Positions 23,219-37,100 are shown, numbered from the stretch's first letter. The stretch is DNA of 64,000 bases from Dastarcus helophoroides (GCA_028583605.1 CM053328.1:9812782-9876781), one strand, 5' to 3'. Made by a program: numbers and translations. The notes: a model not told the origin generated them from the letters alone.

Positions 23219-25090
23219 AAGGTTACCAAAAAAAAAAAGAATTCGCACCTTAAACAAAATATTGCTATAATACTTTTCGGAACATCCCGAATGGCCATCA
23301 AATCAAAGCACTGAGATATCCTAACAGATAATAGCAAAAATATCTTTTCCACGTAGCAGTCTTCTGTAATGGCGTAGAACAATCGACTGCATCTGCACAA
23401 CATGGTGGATAAAGCGCTGTCCTTTTTAATTACCTTAAACGAGATTAGGTCAATTTGCGGAAGGATTGCGGACGTAAAATTCGTTTCCGTTATTTTGAAA
23501 TGGACCAGCGAAGGACGGGACTCTCTTTTCTAATTCGATTCCGTTTCTGTTTATATCCTAAGGACGTCGTCACTTTGCTAACTGAATCGCCGCAATTAGA
23601 CCTTTGTTTAACTTTAAACCTAACGGTCGGGCTGCTTTTTTTTGTAATTAAATTGTTGGGCAACACACAAAGGTATATCTGGTAAACGAATTCTGGGTAG
23701 CGAGACATAAGATACGAATGTCGGTATTATGTTCGTTAAATTGTTTGTTTGCGGTAAAACTGGTAAATGAAATAGAGAAATGGGAATGCGTGTTTAATAA
23801 CGTCCTTTTAATTAAATAAATTGTATTGCATTACATATGCGTAACTTGATTAGTTTGAGTGAATTACACGAAATTTGCCACAATATCTAACTTTGAGGTA
23901 CCAAGTGCGCCATTAACTACATTGTTTGTACTCAAGGACACGAAGTAAGTGGAAAAAATTAGTTAAAAAAAATATTATTTTTTGCGGAGTTTCTATTTTC
24001 TTAGCGAAATAATTTTTTGCCTAATATCAAATTATTTTTATAGAATTTCGATTTTAAAGTTGAATTTTGAAACTTAAGATAAATGCTCCAGTCTAAAATT
24101 AAAATATTAAGTTAAATTTTCCAATATAAAGTCGAAACATTGACGTCAAATTTAGAAAAGGTTTAAATTTTTCTAAGACATCATTTAATTTGGACTCATT
24201 TTATTTTGCCAGTTCGTCATCTACCTCTTCTTCCAGAACACCAAATTTTTAGTTCTCTTGTGTTATAAGGATCTACAGTTCTAGTTTAAGAGACAGGCGA
24301 CGAAAATCAAATGAAACTAGTACAACATTTACTTGACGTCATTGGTAATAAAAAAATGCTGTATTGAGCATATTGTAATGATTTTATCTTTTATTTGGAA
24401 TTGGGGCTGACTAAAGAGAAAAATTAATTGGAAAATGAACCAGAAGGCGTTTCAATCAAAAATGTTTAATTTATTTCAACTGCTACATCAAAAACCAATA
24501 TTGCATGTTTACTTTCAGTATGGCCAACTTTCCGACAAAGAGATCCGGGTAAACAAAGGGAAATAAAACAAATTCAATATTCGGCCGACCTTTTCGACAC
24601 GATGAACGAAAAGAAAATGGAACGTTGTAGTGTCTGGTGCAATCGAGAAGGTCTGACAAAAAGTCCGGAGAATAGAATAGAAATAACACGCATCAGTTGT
24701 CTCGGGTAGATGGCACATGTATGAAATATGCCGAGGATTCTTTCCGAGAGACCTCTAAATTCAAAAATATGCTCCCACGGCTTTAAACTTGTGCCTCGGG
24801 GGCGTACGGATGCTTCTACATTTCCATGCCTCGACCAATTTCAATTTGTACGTACGTTCTGATAATGTTTACCCCTACAACTTTCTTTTCGTTTAAACTT
24901 GAAATAGTTTCGCATTCGGTTTCTTTTCTTGTTGTTTCATAAAGCTGGAAGGCTTCTCAACTTTTATTCTGAAACTTGCAGATGATACGTGCTAGATGCA
25001 TTCTGCGGGGGATTTGGAAGTTTCGAAAATATTACGAAGGTGCCATTCTCAAAATTATGAATATAATACACATAACTTTGTTTTGTACGG
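23219..25090. other. Unique island without recognised gene
   Basis: Less repetitive and locally GC-richer DNA (about 23400-23700 and 24520-24990). Short frames such as 23455-23685 (+) and 24483-24718 (-) show no known motif, signal peptide or splice-bounded exon that I can defend. It could hold regulatory sequence. Confidence 0.4.
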
Positions 25091-28000
25091 TTCGTTGACT
25101 TTCTTTGAAAATTGCCACTTTTTTGAAATTCCGGCTTTTTATAAACATATATTTTGATTTTTTCTTTGGAAACTTTTGTTAATCATTTCTGTCTTTATGA
25201 AACATCTGTCTGTTTATATTTAAATTTTTTTTCTAATTTGATTTGATTTTTTTTGGTAAATTTCGACTCTTTCACATTGTTCACCTTATTTTTAAAAATT
25301 TTGACCTTTTTTCAAAATCCTCTCCTTTTTTATTGAAAATGCATACCTCTTTTTTTGCAAATGTTGACTCGAAATTTCAACTTTTTAGAAATTTTGACTT
25401 TTTGAACTCAATTTTTTTAAAACACGTTAATTCTTTTTTAAAGTTGAATTTTTTCAAAGTTTCGACTGTAGGCAACATTGACTCACTTGAAATGTTTGTT
25501 TTTTTAATTTGATTTTGGAAATTTCGAATTTTTTAAATATAAACTAAAAATATTCCAGAAAGTTAAGATTTTTAATAAAAATCGAGAAGATATTTTCAGA
25601 AAGTCAAAATTCCTGAGGAAACGCAGTCTGATTTCTCGATTTTTATTAAAAATCTTTACGTTCTTCAATATTTCGGACTTTCAATTTTGGAAATTTCAAT
25701 TTTCCAATTTTCCATTTTTTTTAATTTTCCATTTTTTATAATTTCCATCTTTTCCAAATTTTAACTTATTTTGTAATCACCCCTTTCACAATTTCACTTT
25801 TTTAATTTTCATTTATTTTCGTATTTTTTTTTAATGTTGACAAAATTCTAACCTTTTTTCAATATTTCGACATTTTTTAGATTTTGATTTTTTTAAATAA
25901 AGCAGATTATGTTCATATAATTTTTATTTGAAAACCTTTACTTTTTTCAAGTTCTACACTTTTTTTTTTGAAAATTTCCATCTTTGTTAAAATTTTTACT
26001 ATTTTTCGAAGTTTTGACTTTTTTTCTGAAAATTTAGACTTTTAAAAAAATCGACTTTTTCTAAGAGTTTTGACCTTCATGTAGATAACTGCACATTTAT
26101 TTGAAAAATTCGATTTTTTTGGAAAATCCTAATTTTTTTGAAAAATTCGAGTTTTTGCAAAATTTCGAATTTTGATATTTTTTAGAACTTTCATTTTTTT
26201 TAAGTTCTACCTTTTTCAAGGTATCCATTTTTTTGAAAATTTGCATCTGTTCAAATTTCTTATTATTTCTCAAAGTTTTGACTTGTTTTCGAAATTTCAA
26301 TTTGTTTCCAAAAACGTTGACTTTTTCTAAAAGTTTTGACCTCTAAGTAGTAATCTGGATATTTATTTAAAAAACTGAAAAATTCGACTTTTTTTTGAAA
26401 ATTTTCACTTTTAAAAATTTGATTCTTTTCAAATATCAACTTTAAAACTTTTGAACTTTTAAAAGAATTTTCACTGTTGTTTTTTACCTCTATCTTTTCA
26501 AGAGATTCACTTTTCTGTTTGAAAATTTGTATCATTGTTGAAATTTTTGACCATTATTCGAAGTTTTGACTTTTTTCTAAAGTTTTAATCTTTTTACAGT
26601 AAACAAGACTTTTTTTGAAAAATTTAAAAAATCGACTTTTTTCGAAAAATCCCATTTTTTCACAAATTTGATTGATTTTTGCAAAATTTCGACTTTTGAA
26701 ATTTTCCAACTTTTTTCAGAATTTTCAGTTTTTTTAAAACCTCTACCTTTTCCAAGATATCCACTCTTTTTCCAAAATTTGCATCTTTGTTCAAAGTTTA
26801 ACTAGTTCTCGAAGTTTTTTGAAAATTTTGAATTTTTTTTTAATCTTGACTTTTTTTCGAATTTTCGAACCTTGTGTAGTAAATTGGACTTTTATTAGAA
26901 AAACTTGAAACATTCAACATTGTTTTTCGACAATTCCCACTTAGAAAAACGGTTTTTTTTGCAAAATTTCGACTTTTAAAATTTTTCAGAACTTTCACTG
27001 GTGTTTTTAAAGCTTCACCTTTTCCAAGATATCCACTCTTTTTCCAAAACTTGCATCTTTGTTAAAAATTTAACCAGTTCTCAAAGTTTTTTGAAAATTT
27101 TGAATTTTTTTTTTATCCTGACTTTTTTCCGAATTTTCGACCCTTATGTGTAAATTGTATTTTTATTTGAAAAATTAAAATATTCAACATTTTTCTTCGA
27201 ACATTGCCACTTAAAAAAACAGGTTTTTTGCAAAATTTTGACTTTTAAATTTTTTTAGAACTTTCACTGGTGTTTTTAAAACTCCATCTTTTTCAAGCTA
27301 CCCACTTTTTTTGAAAATTTGCATCTTCGTTCAAATTTTTTATTATTTCTCGAAGTTTTGTCTTTATATTCGAAAATGTTGACTTTTTTTCAAAAATGTT
27401 GACTTTTTCTACAAGTTTCGATCTTTGAGTAGTAATCTACACATTCATTTAAAAAACTGAAAAGTTCGACTAGTTTTTGAAAATTTTAACTTTTTTAAAT
27501 ATTTGATTTTTTGTAAATATCAACTTTTAAGTCTTTTGAACTTTTTAGAGAATTTTCACTGTCGTTTTTTACATCTATGTTTTCAAGAAATTCAGTTTTC
27601 TATTTAAAAATTTGTATTCTCGTTAAAATTTTTGACCATTATTTGAAGTTTTGACTCTTTTTGAAAATTTCGACTTTTTTTTAAAAAAATTTCCACTTTT
27701 TCCCAAAGTTTTGACCGTTATATTGTACACTAGTCTTTTATTTAAAAAATGTAAAAACTCGACTTCCCATTTTTCCAAAAATTTGATTTTTGCAAAATTT
27801 CGACTTTTGAAATCTTCGAACTTTTTTCAGAGTTTTTACTGTTTTTTTTTGAAAACCTCTACCTTTTTCAAGATATGCACTGTTTTTCCACAATTTACAT
27901 CTTTGTTTAAACTTTTAACTACTTCTCGAAGTTTTATAAAAATTCTAAATATTTTTTAAATTTTGGACTTTTTCTGGAATTTTTGAACTTTCATTTGAAA

Positions 28001-28820
28001 AACTGAAATATTCGACTGTTTTTTTTTCGAAAATTTCCACTTAAAAAAACTGGTTATTGGCAAAATTTCGAGTTTTAAAAGTTTCAAGCTTTAGAATTTT
28101 CACTTTTTTCGGAAATTTTTTAATACTTTTATTGTCAAATTTTGACTCTTTCACAAAGTTGGGACTTTTTCAGAATTGAACCTTTTTTTTTTCAAAATTT
28201 TTACCTTTTTCCAAAATTTCAACTTTTGCATGGGCGAGTTAGGCTATTCGATGTAGGATGGCTAAAAAAAATTCCCGGATAATATCGTTGGGGCCATTTT
28301 TCAAAATCTCAACTTTTTTGAGAACTTTGATTTTTTTCAAAATTCAAGACTTGTTTTTGAAAATTTTAACCTTAATGTTTTGATTTTTAATAAATTTTAA
28401 GCGTTTTTTCAAAATGTCGACACAACTAAAATGTTCTCTTTCTTAAATTTCACTTTTTAAAAATTTAGAATTTTCTGAAAAAATTTTGATTTTTGATTGA
28501 AAATATCAAGTTTTTTGTAAGGTTGGATTTTTTATATTTCAATTTTTAAAATTTTACCTTTTAAAAATTAAAATTTTTTTGAAGTTTTGCCTTTTTTCAA
28601 AATTTTGACTTGATCCCAAAAATTCGATTTTTGTTGAAAATTCGATTTTTATTTTTAAATTTAAATTTAAATTTTTTTCTTTGTTTTAATATGTAAAGGT
28701 TTTTAAATGGTTCGAATTTTTTCAGAATTTGGATTTTATTACAAAATTTCAACTTTTCCGAAAATTCCAACTTTTTGAAGATTTCAACTTTTTTTTTAAA
28801 TTTCAACCTTTTTAGTTTTA
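25091..28820 (-). repeat. Satellite-like block, T-type, higher-order
   Basis: Paralogous to 42900-46090 in the same orientation. Shared non-satellite landmarks include GGCTTTTTATAA, TCATTTCTGTCTTTAT, TCTGATTTCT and CCCGGATAATAT (28274 and 45393). Inside, about 26220-27290 and 27290-28100 are tandem copies at an offset near 1.07 kb. No genes. Confidence 0.75.
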
Positions 28821-29101
28821 TTCTTTATGGTGAACTCTTATTGACCGGAAATATTATGTTTATTAATTTTATTTAACATTTCTTCGGCCCAGTTTGGAAA
28901 TATTTAATTCTTTATTGTTTGTTGGCAATACTCTAAACAGTTTCTGAAATATGACTACGTGATATTTAAATTTATTTAAAACGTCACCTCATCACAGTTG
29001 ACAAAATAATAGGTTAGTTTATTTTACATAGAACATGAAAAATAAAAAATAGAAGACCAAAGTTAGATATGAAAAAAGAAATGTTAAATAAAATTAATAA
29101 A
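28821..29101. mobile_element. Insertion with 13-bp duplication and 26-bp inverted repeat
   Basis: Flanked by CTTTTTAGTTTTA at 28808-28820 and 29102-29114. The paralogous block at about 46083-46100 has CTTTTTAGTTTA only once, an empty site. The insert contains a near-perfect 26-bp inverted repeat (about 28859-28884 with 29075-29101, AAATGTTAAATAAAATTAAT). The family is unknown. Confidence 0.6.
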
Positions 29102-29114
29102 CTTTTTAGTTTTA

Positions 29115-29620
29115 ATTTTTTTTGAAAAGTTTAACTTTTCAAAATTAGGCTTTTTTCGAAAATTTCGGTTTTTTAAAACCTTAGCTTTTTTGATAATTTC
29201 GATTTTCCTCAAACTTCAATTTTTATTTTCAAAATTTCGACTTGAATATTTCGACTTAAATATTTCGTACTTAAATATTTCGATTTTGTTTAAAGTTTCG
29301 ACTTATTTCAAAATTTCGATTTTTGAATATTTTTGCTTTGTTTGAAAATGTCCACAATTTTGAAAACTGGATATTTTTTAATTCTACCTTTATTTCACAA
29401 CTTCGACTTCTTTCGAAATTTCGACCTTTTGGGTAATTTCGGCTTTATTAAATGTTTCGATTTTTATTGACTGTTGATCTTTTTTTCAAATTTTATTTGG
29501 TTTCGACTTGTCTTATAAAATTTGATCTCCTTAAAAACAAGCGAGATTTTTGAAAATTTTTACTTTTTTTGAAAGTAAGTCTTTTTTTATTCAACTTTTT
29601 TTACAATTATTTTTAAAAAC
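29115..29620 (-). repeat. Satellite-like block, T-type, end
   Basis: Continues the paralogy with 46100-46552 (GTTTCGACTT, AAAGTAAGTCTTTTTT landmarks). Confidence 0.65.
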
Positions 29621-29636
29621 GTCAGATAATATCGTT

Positions 29637-29935
29637 GAGGCTATTTATATTTTCGTATTTAGAGCAAACAATTTTTGTCGACCAAAAAAATAGATCGTTG
29701 ATTTTACTTTTATTTTCCTATTTCGACCAAACAATTTTTCTCCACCAAAAAGAAGAAAAAAAGTTCCTCAAGTTATATTTTCGTATTTCGACCAAGCATT
29801 TTTTGTCGACCAAAAAAGTCGTCAATTTATATTTTTATGTTCCGATTAATCAATTTTTGTTGACGACCAAAAAAGAACCTTCCAATTCTATTTTCCCATC
29901 TCGATCAATCAATCTTTGTTGACCAAAAATTTAAA
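29637..29935 (+). repeat. Minisatellite of about 60 bp, five copies
   Basis: The unit contains ATATTTTCGTATTTCGACCA and CAATTTTTGTCGACCAAAAA; copies of the second word fall near 29665, 29727, 29792, 29847 and 29905. The related paralogous site at 45413-45505 has only two copies. Confidence 0.7.
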
Positions 29936-30069
29936 AAAAATTCCTTCTCTATGCCGCTAGAATATTTTGTATCTACCAAAAAAAGTGTGACTTCATATTT
30001 CTTTTGGGGAGATTAACTCGAACTCTTTGGAGGCTAAGGTCCCCTAGCCGCTACCTAACTTGGTCCATG

Positions 30070-30540
30070 ACTTTTTGTAAAAACTTCGAATTTTTGTAAC
30101 TACGACTTCTCAAACAATTCCTTATTCCTGAATATTTTAATCATTTTGGTTTTTGAAGAATCTGACATTTTAGATTGAGAATGTTAAAAATTTTAAACTG
30201 ATGGTATAAAAGAAATTCGATACTTAACCAAAGTTCGACATTTAAGCTGGCCTTTTAAAAAGAAGTATTTTTTTTGTCCAAGATGAAAAGTTTCAAAAAT
30301 CAGTCGAAATTTAAAAGAATTTTTGAGTTTATTATCAAAATAGGAATTTTGAAAAAAAGAACACGAAGCAAAATTTTGGTTTTAAGTTTGAATTTCGAAA
30401 TTTTGAGTTCAAAGGCAAAATGTCGAGTCATTTCGAAAAAAAACTTCAAAATGTTTAAAAAAATTATTCCTCAAGATTTTGATTTAAATATTTCAAACTA
30501 GAGCAAAAATTTCGATTTTAAAACTTAAATATTTAGAAGT
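30070..30540 (+). repeat. Short satellite-like block, mainly A-type
   Basis: Degenerate AT-rich words similar to the satellite, mixed orientation at first and A-type from about 30270. No gene. Confidence 0.45.
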
Positions 30541-31486
30541 TTATATTAAAAAAAAGAATTCAGATCACCTGAAAAAATGTACATAATTCATGTGGAGACA
30601 TATTCCTCAGCTCTTTACGCGTGCAGGCAACTTTGATTACAATCGCGTATCATTGCATATATTGTTAAGTGGTTTTTAAGATAGATTAGAGGCTGAATTT
30701 TTAAAAATCTTCTCTTAGTGCTTTCCTACGTATTACGGGGAATATCTGTGCGAAATTTAACGCTCTAAGGCACACAAGTTTGAGCTATGCGTAGTCTTGG
30801 AAAGTCCTTTTGAGATTTAATAAGTAGATACAGCGGTGGACTCAAATACATTGCCTTTTTTATTTAGGAATTAAATGTTCAGTTTTTGATTTTGATAGAT
30901 CAATATTTTTTAAGTAAAATTACTCTAATACATCCTTAGTTTTTGGACATTTTTAACATTTTTACTAGAGAGATTTTTACGAGATAAAATAACTGAAACA
31001 GCTCTTCTGATGACAACTTTTTTCCTGTTGATTTTATTGAAATGTGTCTATCCTTAAAAGAATATGGAAGGTTATGTAAATGTTTAAAATTTCACTAAAA
31101 ACTAATGTTCAATTTAAAAGTAATCCGGCTGTAAAATTTTCATCACAAAAAGCGATTCATAGTAATTTAAAAATATTGTAACAATTTAGTTAATGGTTGA
31201 TTTTTGATACATAATTTTGATATGTAAAAAAAAGAAAATTAAATAAATAATTAAAAACTCCATAATCCTATTAAAATTCGGAACAGGAGTAGCTCTATTT
31301 ATATTTTTGAAATAATATGCACCAAGAGATTTCAGTGCAGACAAATTGTTGATAATACCATTATTATATGAAAATAAAATTTCAATATTTCTGATTAATA
31401 GCAATGAATTTACATTAAATATTCATTAAAGAGTAAATATTTGTTTTACATCTACCCCAATGGTTTTGGCTTGATTATGTATATAG

Positions 31487-31582
31487 TGCATATTAATGTG
31501 CATATAATTGTAATTACGATGCATATTTTGTTCAAAATCTGCATATAATATCCATATATTTTGTTAAAACTGCTGTGCATAT
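31487..31582. repeat. Cluster of five TGCATAT motifs
   Basis: Exact TGCATAT at 31487, 31499, 31520, 31540 and 31576, plus a CCATATAT variant between. Spacing is irregular, so it is not a simple tandem repeat. It may be a transposon subterminal region or a cluster of binding sites. Confidence 0.6.
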
Positions 31583-33114
31583 AATCCGCTCTCTACTAAT
31601 CACCCTGACTACATGAAAACATATTCCCGACATTCCGGCGCAGCGGTATTTACTTCGCCTTATCGCATTTCATCTGTGTGGCCATCGGGCCGTAAAACTG
31701 AGCCTTTAATCTGATGTGGACCGAAAAATGTTGATAATGCATGACGTCATTTTAATTATAATTTGACTGATTCAAGGGTTCTGATGAATAAAAAGAGAAA
31801 TGTCCGGCGGGGAAGAAAATGATCCAAACCACACGAGGTAAAAAGCACAAAGTAAATTATCCAAAAATTAACTTTTAACATTTGAGAACAATCTAATGGT
31901 TCCTGAAATGTAATCTCATCGGGTACACTGCTAGCTATCAATAAAATTCTTCCAGAGTTTTAAAGTGCCAAGACAACACATCCTTAAATTACCAAAAAAA
32001 CAATTCATTTTAAGTCATAAGAAATCAAGAAAAAGTTGTATCGCAGCTGTCGCATTATCTGGCGACGATTTTTACTTTATAAGTCGCTTTAAATAACTTT
32101 ATTTTAGATATCTACATGCATGATTTTTTTCTGCTTATCTATGGCACAGTACCTTTTAAATGATATAAGTTTCACTCCTCCCTTCCCCTTCTATAAGAAA
32201 TATTAAAAAAATTGTATTATTAATTTTTGCCATTATTACTATTATTAATGTATTAATACTAAGGATTGTGTATAGTCACTTTAATTTTACTAGGATTGAT
32301 TGCAATTCGCCTAAAATTGTAGCACCTGAATAGAAAAAACCTCAGAATGTAACAAAGAATCTAAAATAAAAAAAATACTTCAAGTTCTGTATTATAGTTC
32401 TTTGTTTATTGTGTAATACGTTGATCGCAGACAACAGATATTACTTCTTTTTATTGATGTTTTAATACGCTTTTGATGTGTCACCCTCATGTTTAAATTG
32501 ATGATTCTATAGAACTTTGGCAAAGTCTCTAGAATCGGAATCGAAAATTTTTAACTCTTTAAAGTATTATATCCAGCTCGAACTGCGACATCGGCGTAAA
32601 AGTTTTCCCAAATAGTCGTAAGATTCTACAAAGAGCCCCTTTATTCCGTTCTTTAGTGAGAATTCTATAAAACTTATTTGTCATTTGCATAATCGATGTT
32701 TAAAACATTGTAAACCAATCGGCGAACCTTCCCCGAGCCTGTTGAATCTGTTAAAAGATTATCGACATGCCCGGTTTAATGGATTATTTACTAAATAATG
32801 TAAATTGCATTTTGATGTTACGGTGATTTTATGTTCATTCTGCAAAAGTGGATAACACGGATTTAAAATGTAACGAACGTAAATTGACAACATGATTTTA
32901 TAATACCTTTTAAACGAAACATTATGCAAAACTCGGACTAGAGTTGTTCCAGGTTCCAAAACAAATAATAAATGCATACAATTTTTGCATTTTTACTTTG
33001 ACCCCGTAACTGTCTGTATATTTTAAATAGTGGTCGCCCAAGCTTTCGTTTGTACGAATCAATTGGGAAGATAGTTTAATACAATTATTTTTAGCATTTT
33101 CAGCACTGTTCTAT

Positions 33115-33186
33115 TTTTATATAAAAGGCAAATGCCACTTTTATATAAAAAGCAAATTCCACTTTTATATAAAAGGCAAATACCAC
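33115..33186 (+). repeat. Three 24-bp repeats, each with a TATATAAA box
   Basis: Three adjacent copies (33115-33138, 33139-33162, 33163-33186) of TTTTATATAAAAGGCAAAT followed by NCCAC or TCCAC, differing at very few positions. Confidence 0.85.
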
Positions 33187-33470
33187 TTATTACGAAATTT
33201 ATTATAAAACTGAAATTTGGACAAATCGTTTCTTTGTACGGCGAAGGCATTCGTTAAAAAGATTTGTCTCAAAATTCTACTCCCTAAGAGAGTAAAAATG
33301 TATATTAAATTTTACTTGTTATGAATGCGTCTTCAGGTTGCATGCTTTCAATAAATGCATAAAATGAATGCAACAATTAAAGTTGTCTATCGAGGTTAGC
33401 TTCAAAGTACCTTTTGTTCCTTACCCATTCGGCAGAAAGCTTCAAAGCAAAATAATGGTTGAAATTTTGA

Positions 33471-34150
33471 TAAATCAAAATTTTTCAAAAATATGTTAAA
33501 AATTACAAACGATTCAACTTCAAGAAACGAAATATTAAATAGGTGGACATTTTCAAGAGCTTAAAGTTTTGCAAATTCTGAATTTTGAGAGTCCAAATGT
33601 TTAAGACGTCGAAATTTTCAAATTTGTTATGAACATGTATATCAAGGTTTTACTTAAAATTTCAATTGTATCTAAAAAATTCACTGTTTCATACATTTTT
33701 TTAAAAAGAAATTCCTATTTTTTTATCTTTATTCAAAAGTTTTATTTTTAACTGAAACAACTGTTTAAGAAAATTACGCAATATTTTCTCCTTTTTTCCT
33801 TAGAAATTATGACATTAAAAAATATCATTGCCTGTTTTTCAAAATTTTTACTTTGTTAGACATTTAATTATTTTTCTTGAAACAATTTTTTTTAGGTTTG
33901 TATTTTGTTGAAATTTTTTATTTTCATTAAAAGTTTGATTTTATTCTGAAATATACTTAACTTTCCTTTTTAAGGTTTCTTTAAAGAAATTCCATTTTTT
34001 TTTCGATATGTGAGTCCTTCTAAATTTCTTTTTTCAAAATTTTGTTTTTTTTTCCCTTAATATTTTTACCTTTCTTTAAAAATGCAATTAAGAGATTTTC
34101 CTTAATTGCAACTTTTTTATAAAATTTCAATGATTTTCTAGTTTTCCCCA
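33471..34150. repeat. Satellite-like block, mixed orientation
   Basis: A-type words up to about 33620, then T-type words to about 34150, then A-type again. The switch lies within continuous AT-rich sequence and no inserted element is seen. Confidence 0.5.
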
Positions 34151-37100
34151 AAATGACGGATTTTTCTAAAAACTTTGACCCAGTTCTAAAGATTTTCAAA
34201 AAAAGTCGTAAAAGCCAAAAGTTTTAAAAAAGTCGAGCTTAAAAGCAATACAATTAAAATCTTTAAAATATTGTCGGAATTTTGAAAAGGGGCAGAATTC
34301 TTCAAAATGCCAAGATTTACAAAAAAAATACTTTTTTTTAATTTAAATTTTTTTTTAAATTTTGACCCTTCACTTTTTTTTTAAATTTTGACTAATGATT
34401 TCTCGAAATTTTAAGTAGACAATATTTCCAAAACTCGAAAATTTGAAAAAGTCGAAATATTAAAATTCGAAAGTTTTGAAATTTTAAAAATGTCAAAATT
34501 TTCCAAATTTAAAAGAGTCAGTGACACTCAAAAGTTCGAAATGTTTTAAATTTTAAAGAGTCAAAATTTTCAAAACTCCGAAATTGTGAGAGTCGAAATA
34601 TTCAAAAGTTCTGAATTTTAAAATAGTCACAATTTTCAAACCTCGAAATTTTGAAAAGGTCGAATTATTTGGAAATTCAAAACTCCCTAAATTTAGAAAA
34701 AGTCAAAATTTTCAAAACTCGAAAGAGTCGAAACATTCCAAAATTTAAAATTTTCTAAATTTTAAAAAGTCAATATTTTGGAAACTGGAAATTGTGAAAA
34801 AGTCGAAATATTCGAAAATTCGAAAGTTTTTAAATTTTAAATGGTCAAAATTTTCTAAAATTCGTAAGTCAAAATATTCAAAAGTTTGAAATTTTCCAAA
34901 TTTTCAAAAAAGTCAAAATATTCAAAAGTCGTAATTGTATAAAAGTCTAAATATTCAATAGTTCGAAATTTTCCAAATTTTAAATGTCAACATTTTCCAA
35001 ACTGAAAATTTCAAAGAGAAGTATTCGAAAGTTTCCAAATTTTAAAGTAGTTAAAATTTTCAAAACTCGAAATTGTGAAATAGTCGAAATATTCAAAAGT
35101 TTTTAAATTTTAAAACGGTAAACGTTTTCAAAACTCGAAATTTTGAAAAAGTCGAAATATTTGGAAATTCAAAAGTCTCTAAATTTAAAAAACAGTCAAC
35201 ATTTTTAAAACTCGAAATTGTAAAAAAGTCGAAATATTCGAAAATTCGAAACTTTTTAAACTTTAAAAAAGTCAGGAATTTTCAAAACTCGTAAAAGGAT
35301 AAATATTCAAAAGTTTGAAATTTTCCAAATTTTAAAAAAGTCAAAATTTTCAACACTCAAAATTTTGAAAGAGTCGAAATATTCAATAGTTCGAGATTTT
35401 CCAAATTTTAAGTGTCAAAATTTTTGAAACTTAAAGTTTCAAAGAAATCTCAATATTCGAAAGTTTCCAAATTTTAAAAACAGCCAGATTTTCAAAACTT
35501 GAAATTGTGAGAGTCAAATTATTCAATAATTCGAAATTTTCCAAATTTTAAATGTCAAAATTTGCGGAACTTAAAATACTCGAAATATTTTAAGAAATCT
35601 AAATTTTCAAAACTGGTAAAAGTCAAAATTTTGAAAGAGTCGAAATATTCAATAGTTCGAGATTTTCCAAATTTTAGGTGTCAAAATTTTTGAAACTTAA
35701 AGTTTCAAAGAAATCTCAATATTCGAAAGTTTCCAAATTTTAAAAACAGCCAGATTTTCAAAACTCGAAATTGTGAGAGTCAAATTATTCAATAATTCGA
35801 AATTTTCCAAATTTTAAATGTCAAAATTTGTGGAACTTAAAATACTCGAAATATTTTAAGAAATCTAAATTTTCAAAACTGGTAAAAGTCAAAATAGTCA
35901 AAAGTTTTATATTTTCCTAATTTTAAAAAAGTCAAAATTTCAATTTCAAAATTTTCCAAATTTTAAATGTCAAAATTTTCAATGTCAAAATTTTCGAAGC
36001 CTAAAATTTCAAAGAAGTCTTAATATTTGAAAGTTGACAAATTTTAAAAACGGCCAAATTTTTAAAACTCGAAATTGTGAAAGGGTTGAGATTTATAAAA
36101 GTTTGAAATTTTCCAAATTTTAAATGTCAAAATTTTCAAAACTCAAAATTTTAAAGTAGTCGAAATATTGGAAAGTTTTTAAATTTTAAAAAAGTCAAAA
36201 TTTTCAAACACTTGAAAGAGTCGAAATATTCAAAAATTTGGAAATTTCCTAATTTTGAAAAGTCAAAATTTATAAAAGACGATTTTGTGAAAGAGTCGAA
36301 ATATTCAAAAGTTCGAAATTTTCTACGTTTTAAAAAAGCCAAAATTATCGAAACTCGAGATTTTGAAAGAATCGAAATCCTCAAAAAGTTAAATTAAAAA
36401 AAAGCAAGATGTTAAAAAATTCAAATTTTCGAAAAGAAAATTTTTTAAAGTAAATATAAATGTACATAAAAGTCAAAATTTAGAAAATAAAGTTTATTTT
36501 GGAAATAGGTCGAATATTTGAATTTTAAATATTTAAAAAATAAGTCCAAAAATAACTTAACCTTTTCAAAATAGTTGGTTTTGAAAAAACTAGAATTGTT
36601 GCAAAAAAGTCAATATAACAAAAAAGGTCAACGTTTTGCCTTTTTAAATTTAATTTTTTTTGTAGTTTCTGACTTTTTTTTTAATTCAAAAATTCTTTAC
36701 GTTTTTTCGACATTTTAAAGAAATCAAAACTTTCAAAATTCGAAATTTTAAGCCTATTTATTCGAAAGGTTTAAATTTTTAAACAAGGGCAAATTGTTCA
36801 GAAAAACAAAATTTTCAAAAAGAGAACCTTTTCAAGAGGTCAAATTTTCCAGAAAAGTTAAAATTTCGAAAAAACCCGAAACTTTGAAATTAGATGAAAA
36901 TTTTGAATTATCTAAATTCAAAAAAAGTCCAAGTTCAAAATAGTCGAAATTTTAAAATGTGTGAAATCTTTGTAAAAGGTTAAACCTCACAAAAAGGTTT
37001 AAAATTTTTTTCTTTTTGAATTTTGAAACGTCTTGTACATATTAACTGTTTTTGAAATATTCTGCTTTTATCAAAATTTCGACTATTTTGAAAACTTTGA

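Larger units (their letters stand above)
30541..33470. other. Unique AT-rich island
   Basis: No coding exon identified. Contains a TGCATAT cluster (31487-31582), an ATGACGTCAT palindrome (31741-31750) and a TATA-containing minisatellite (33115-33186), listed separately. Confidence 0.45.

Noticed and set aside
30005..30065. tRNA-like sequence on the minus strand with a GAGTTCGAG B-box-like word
   Set aside because: Acceptor and anticodon stems do not form convincingly; at most an old tRNA-derived repeat.
34400..36400. Regular short repeats as a CRISPR array
   Set aside because: Units are degenerate, have no distinct spacers, no cas genes are near, and the sequence is clearly eukaryotic.
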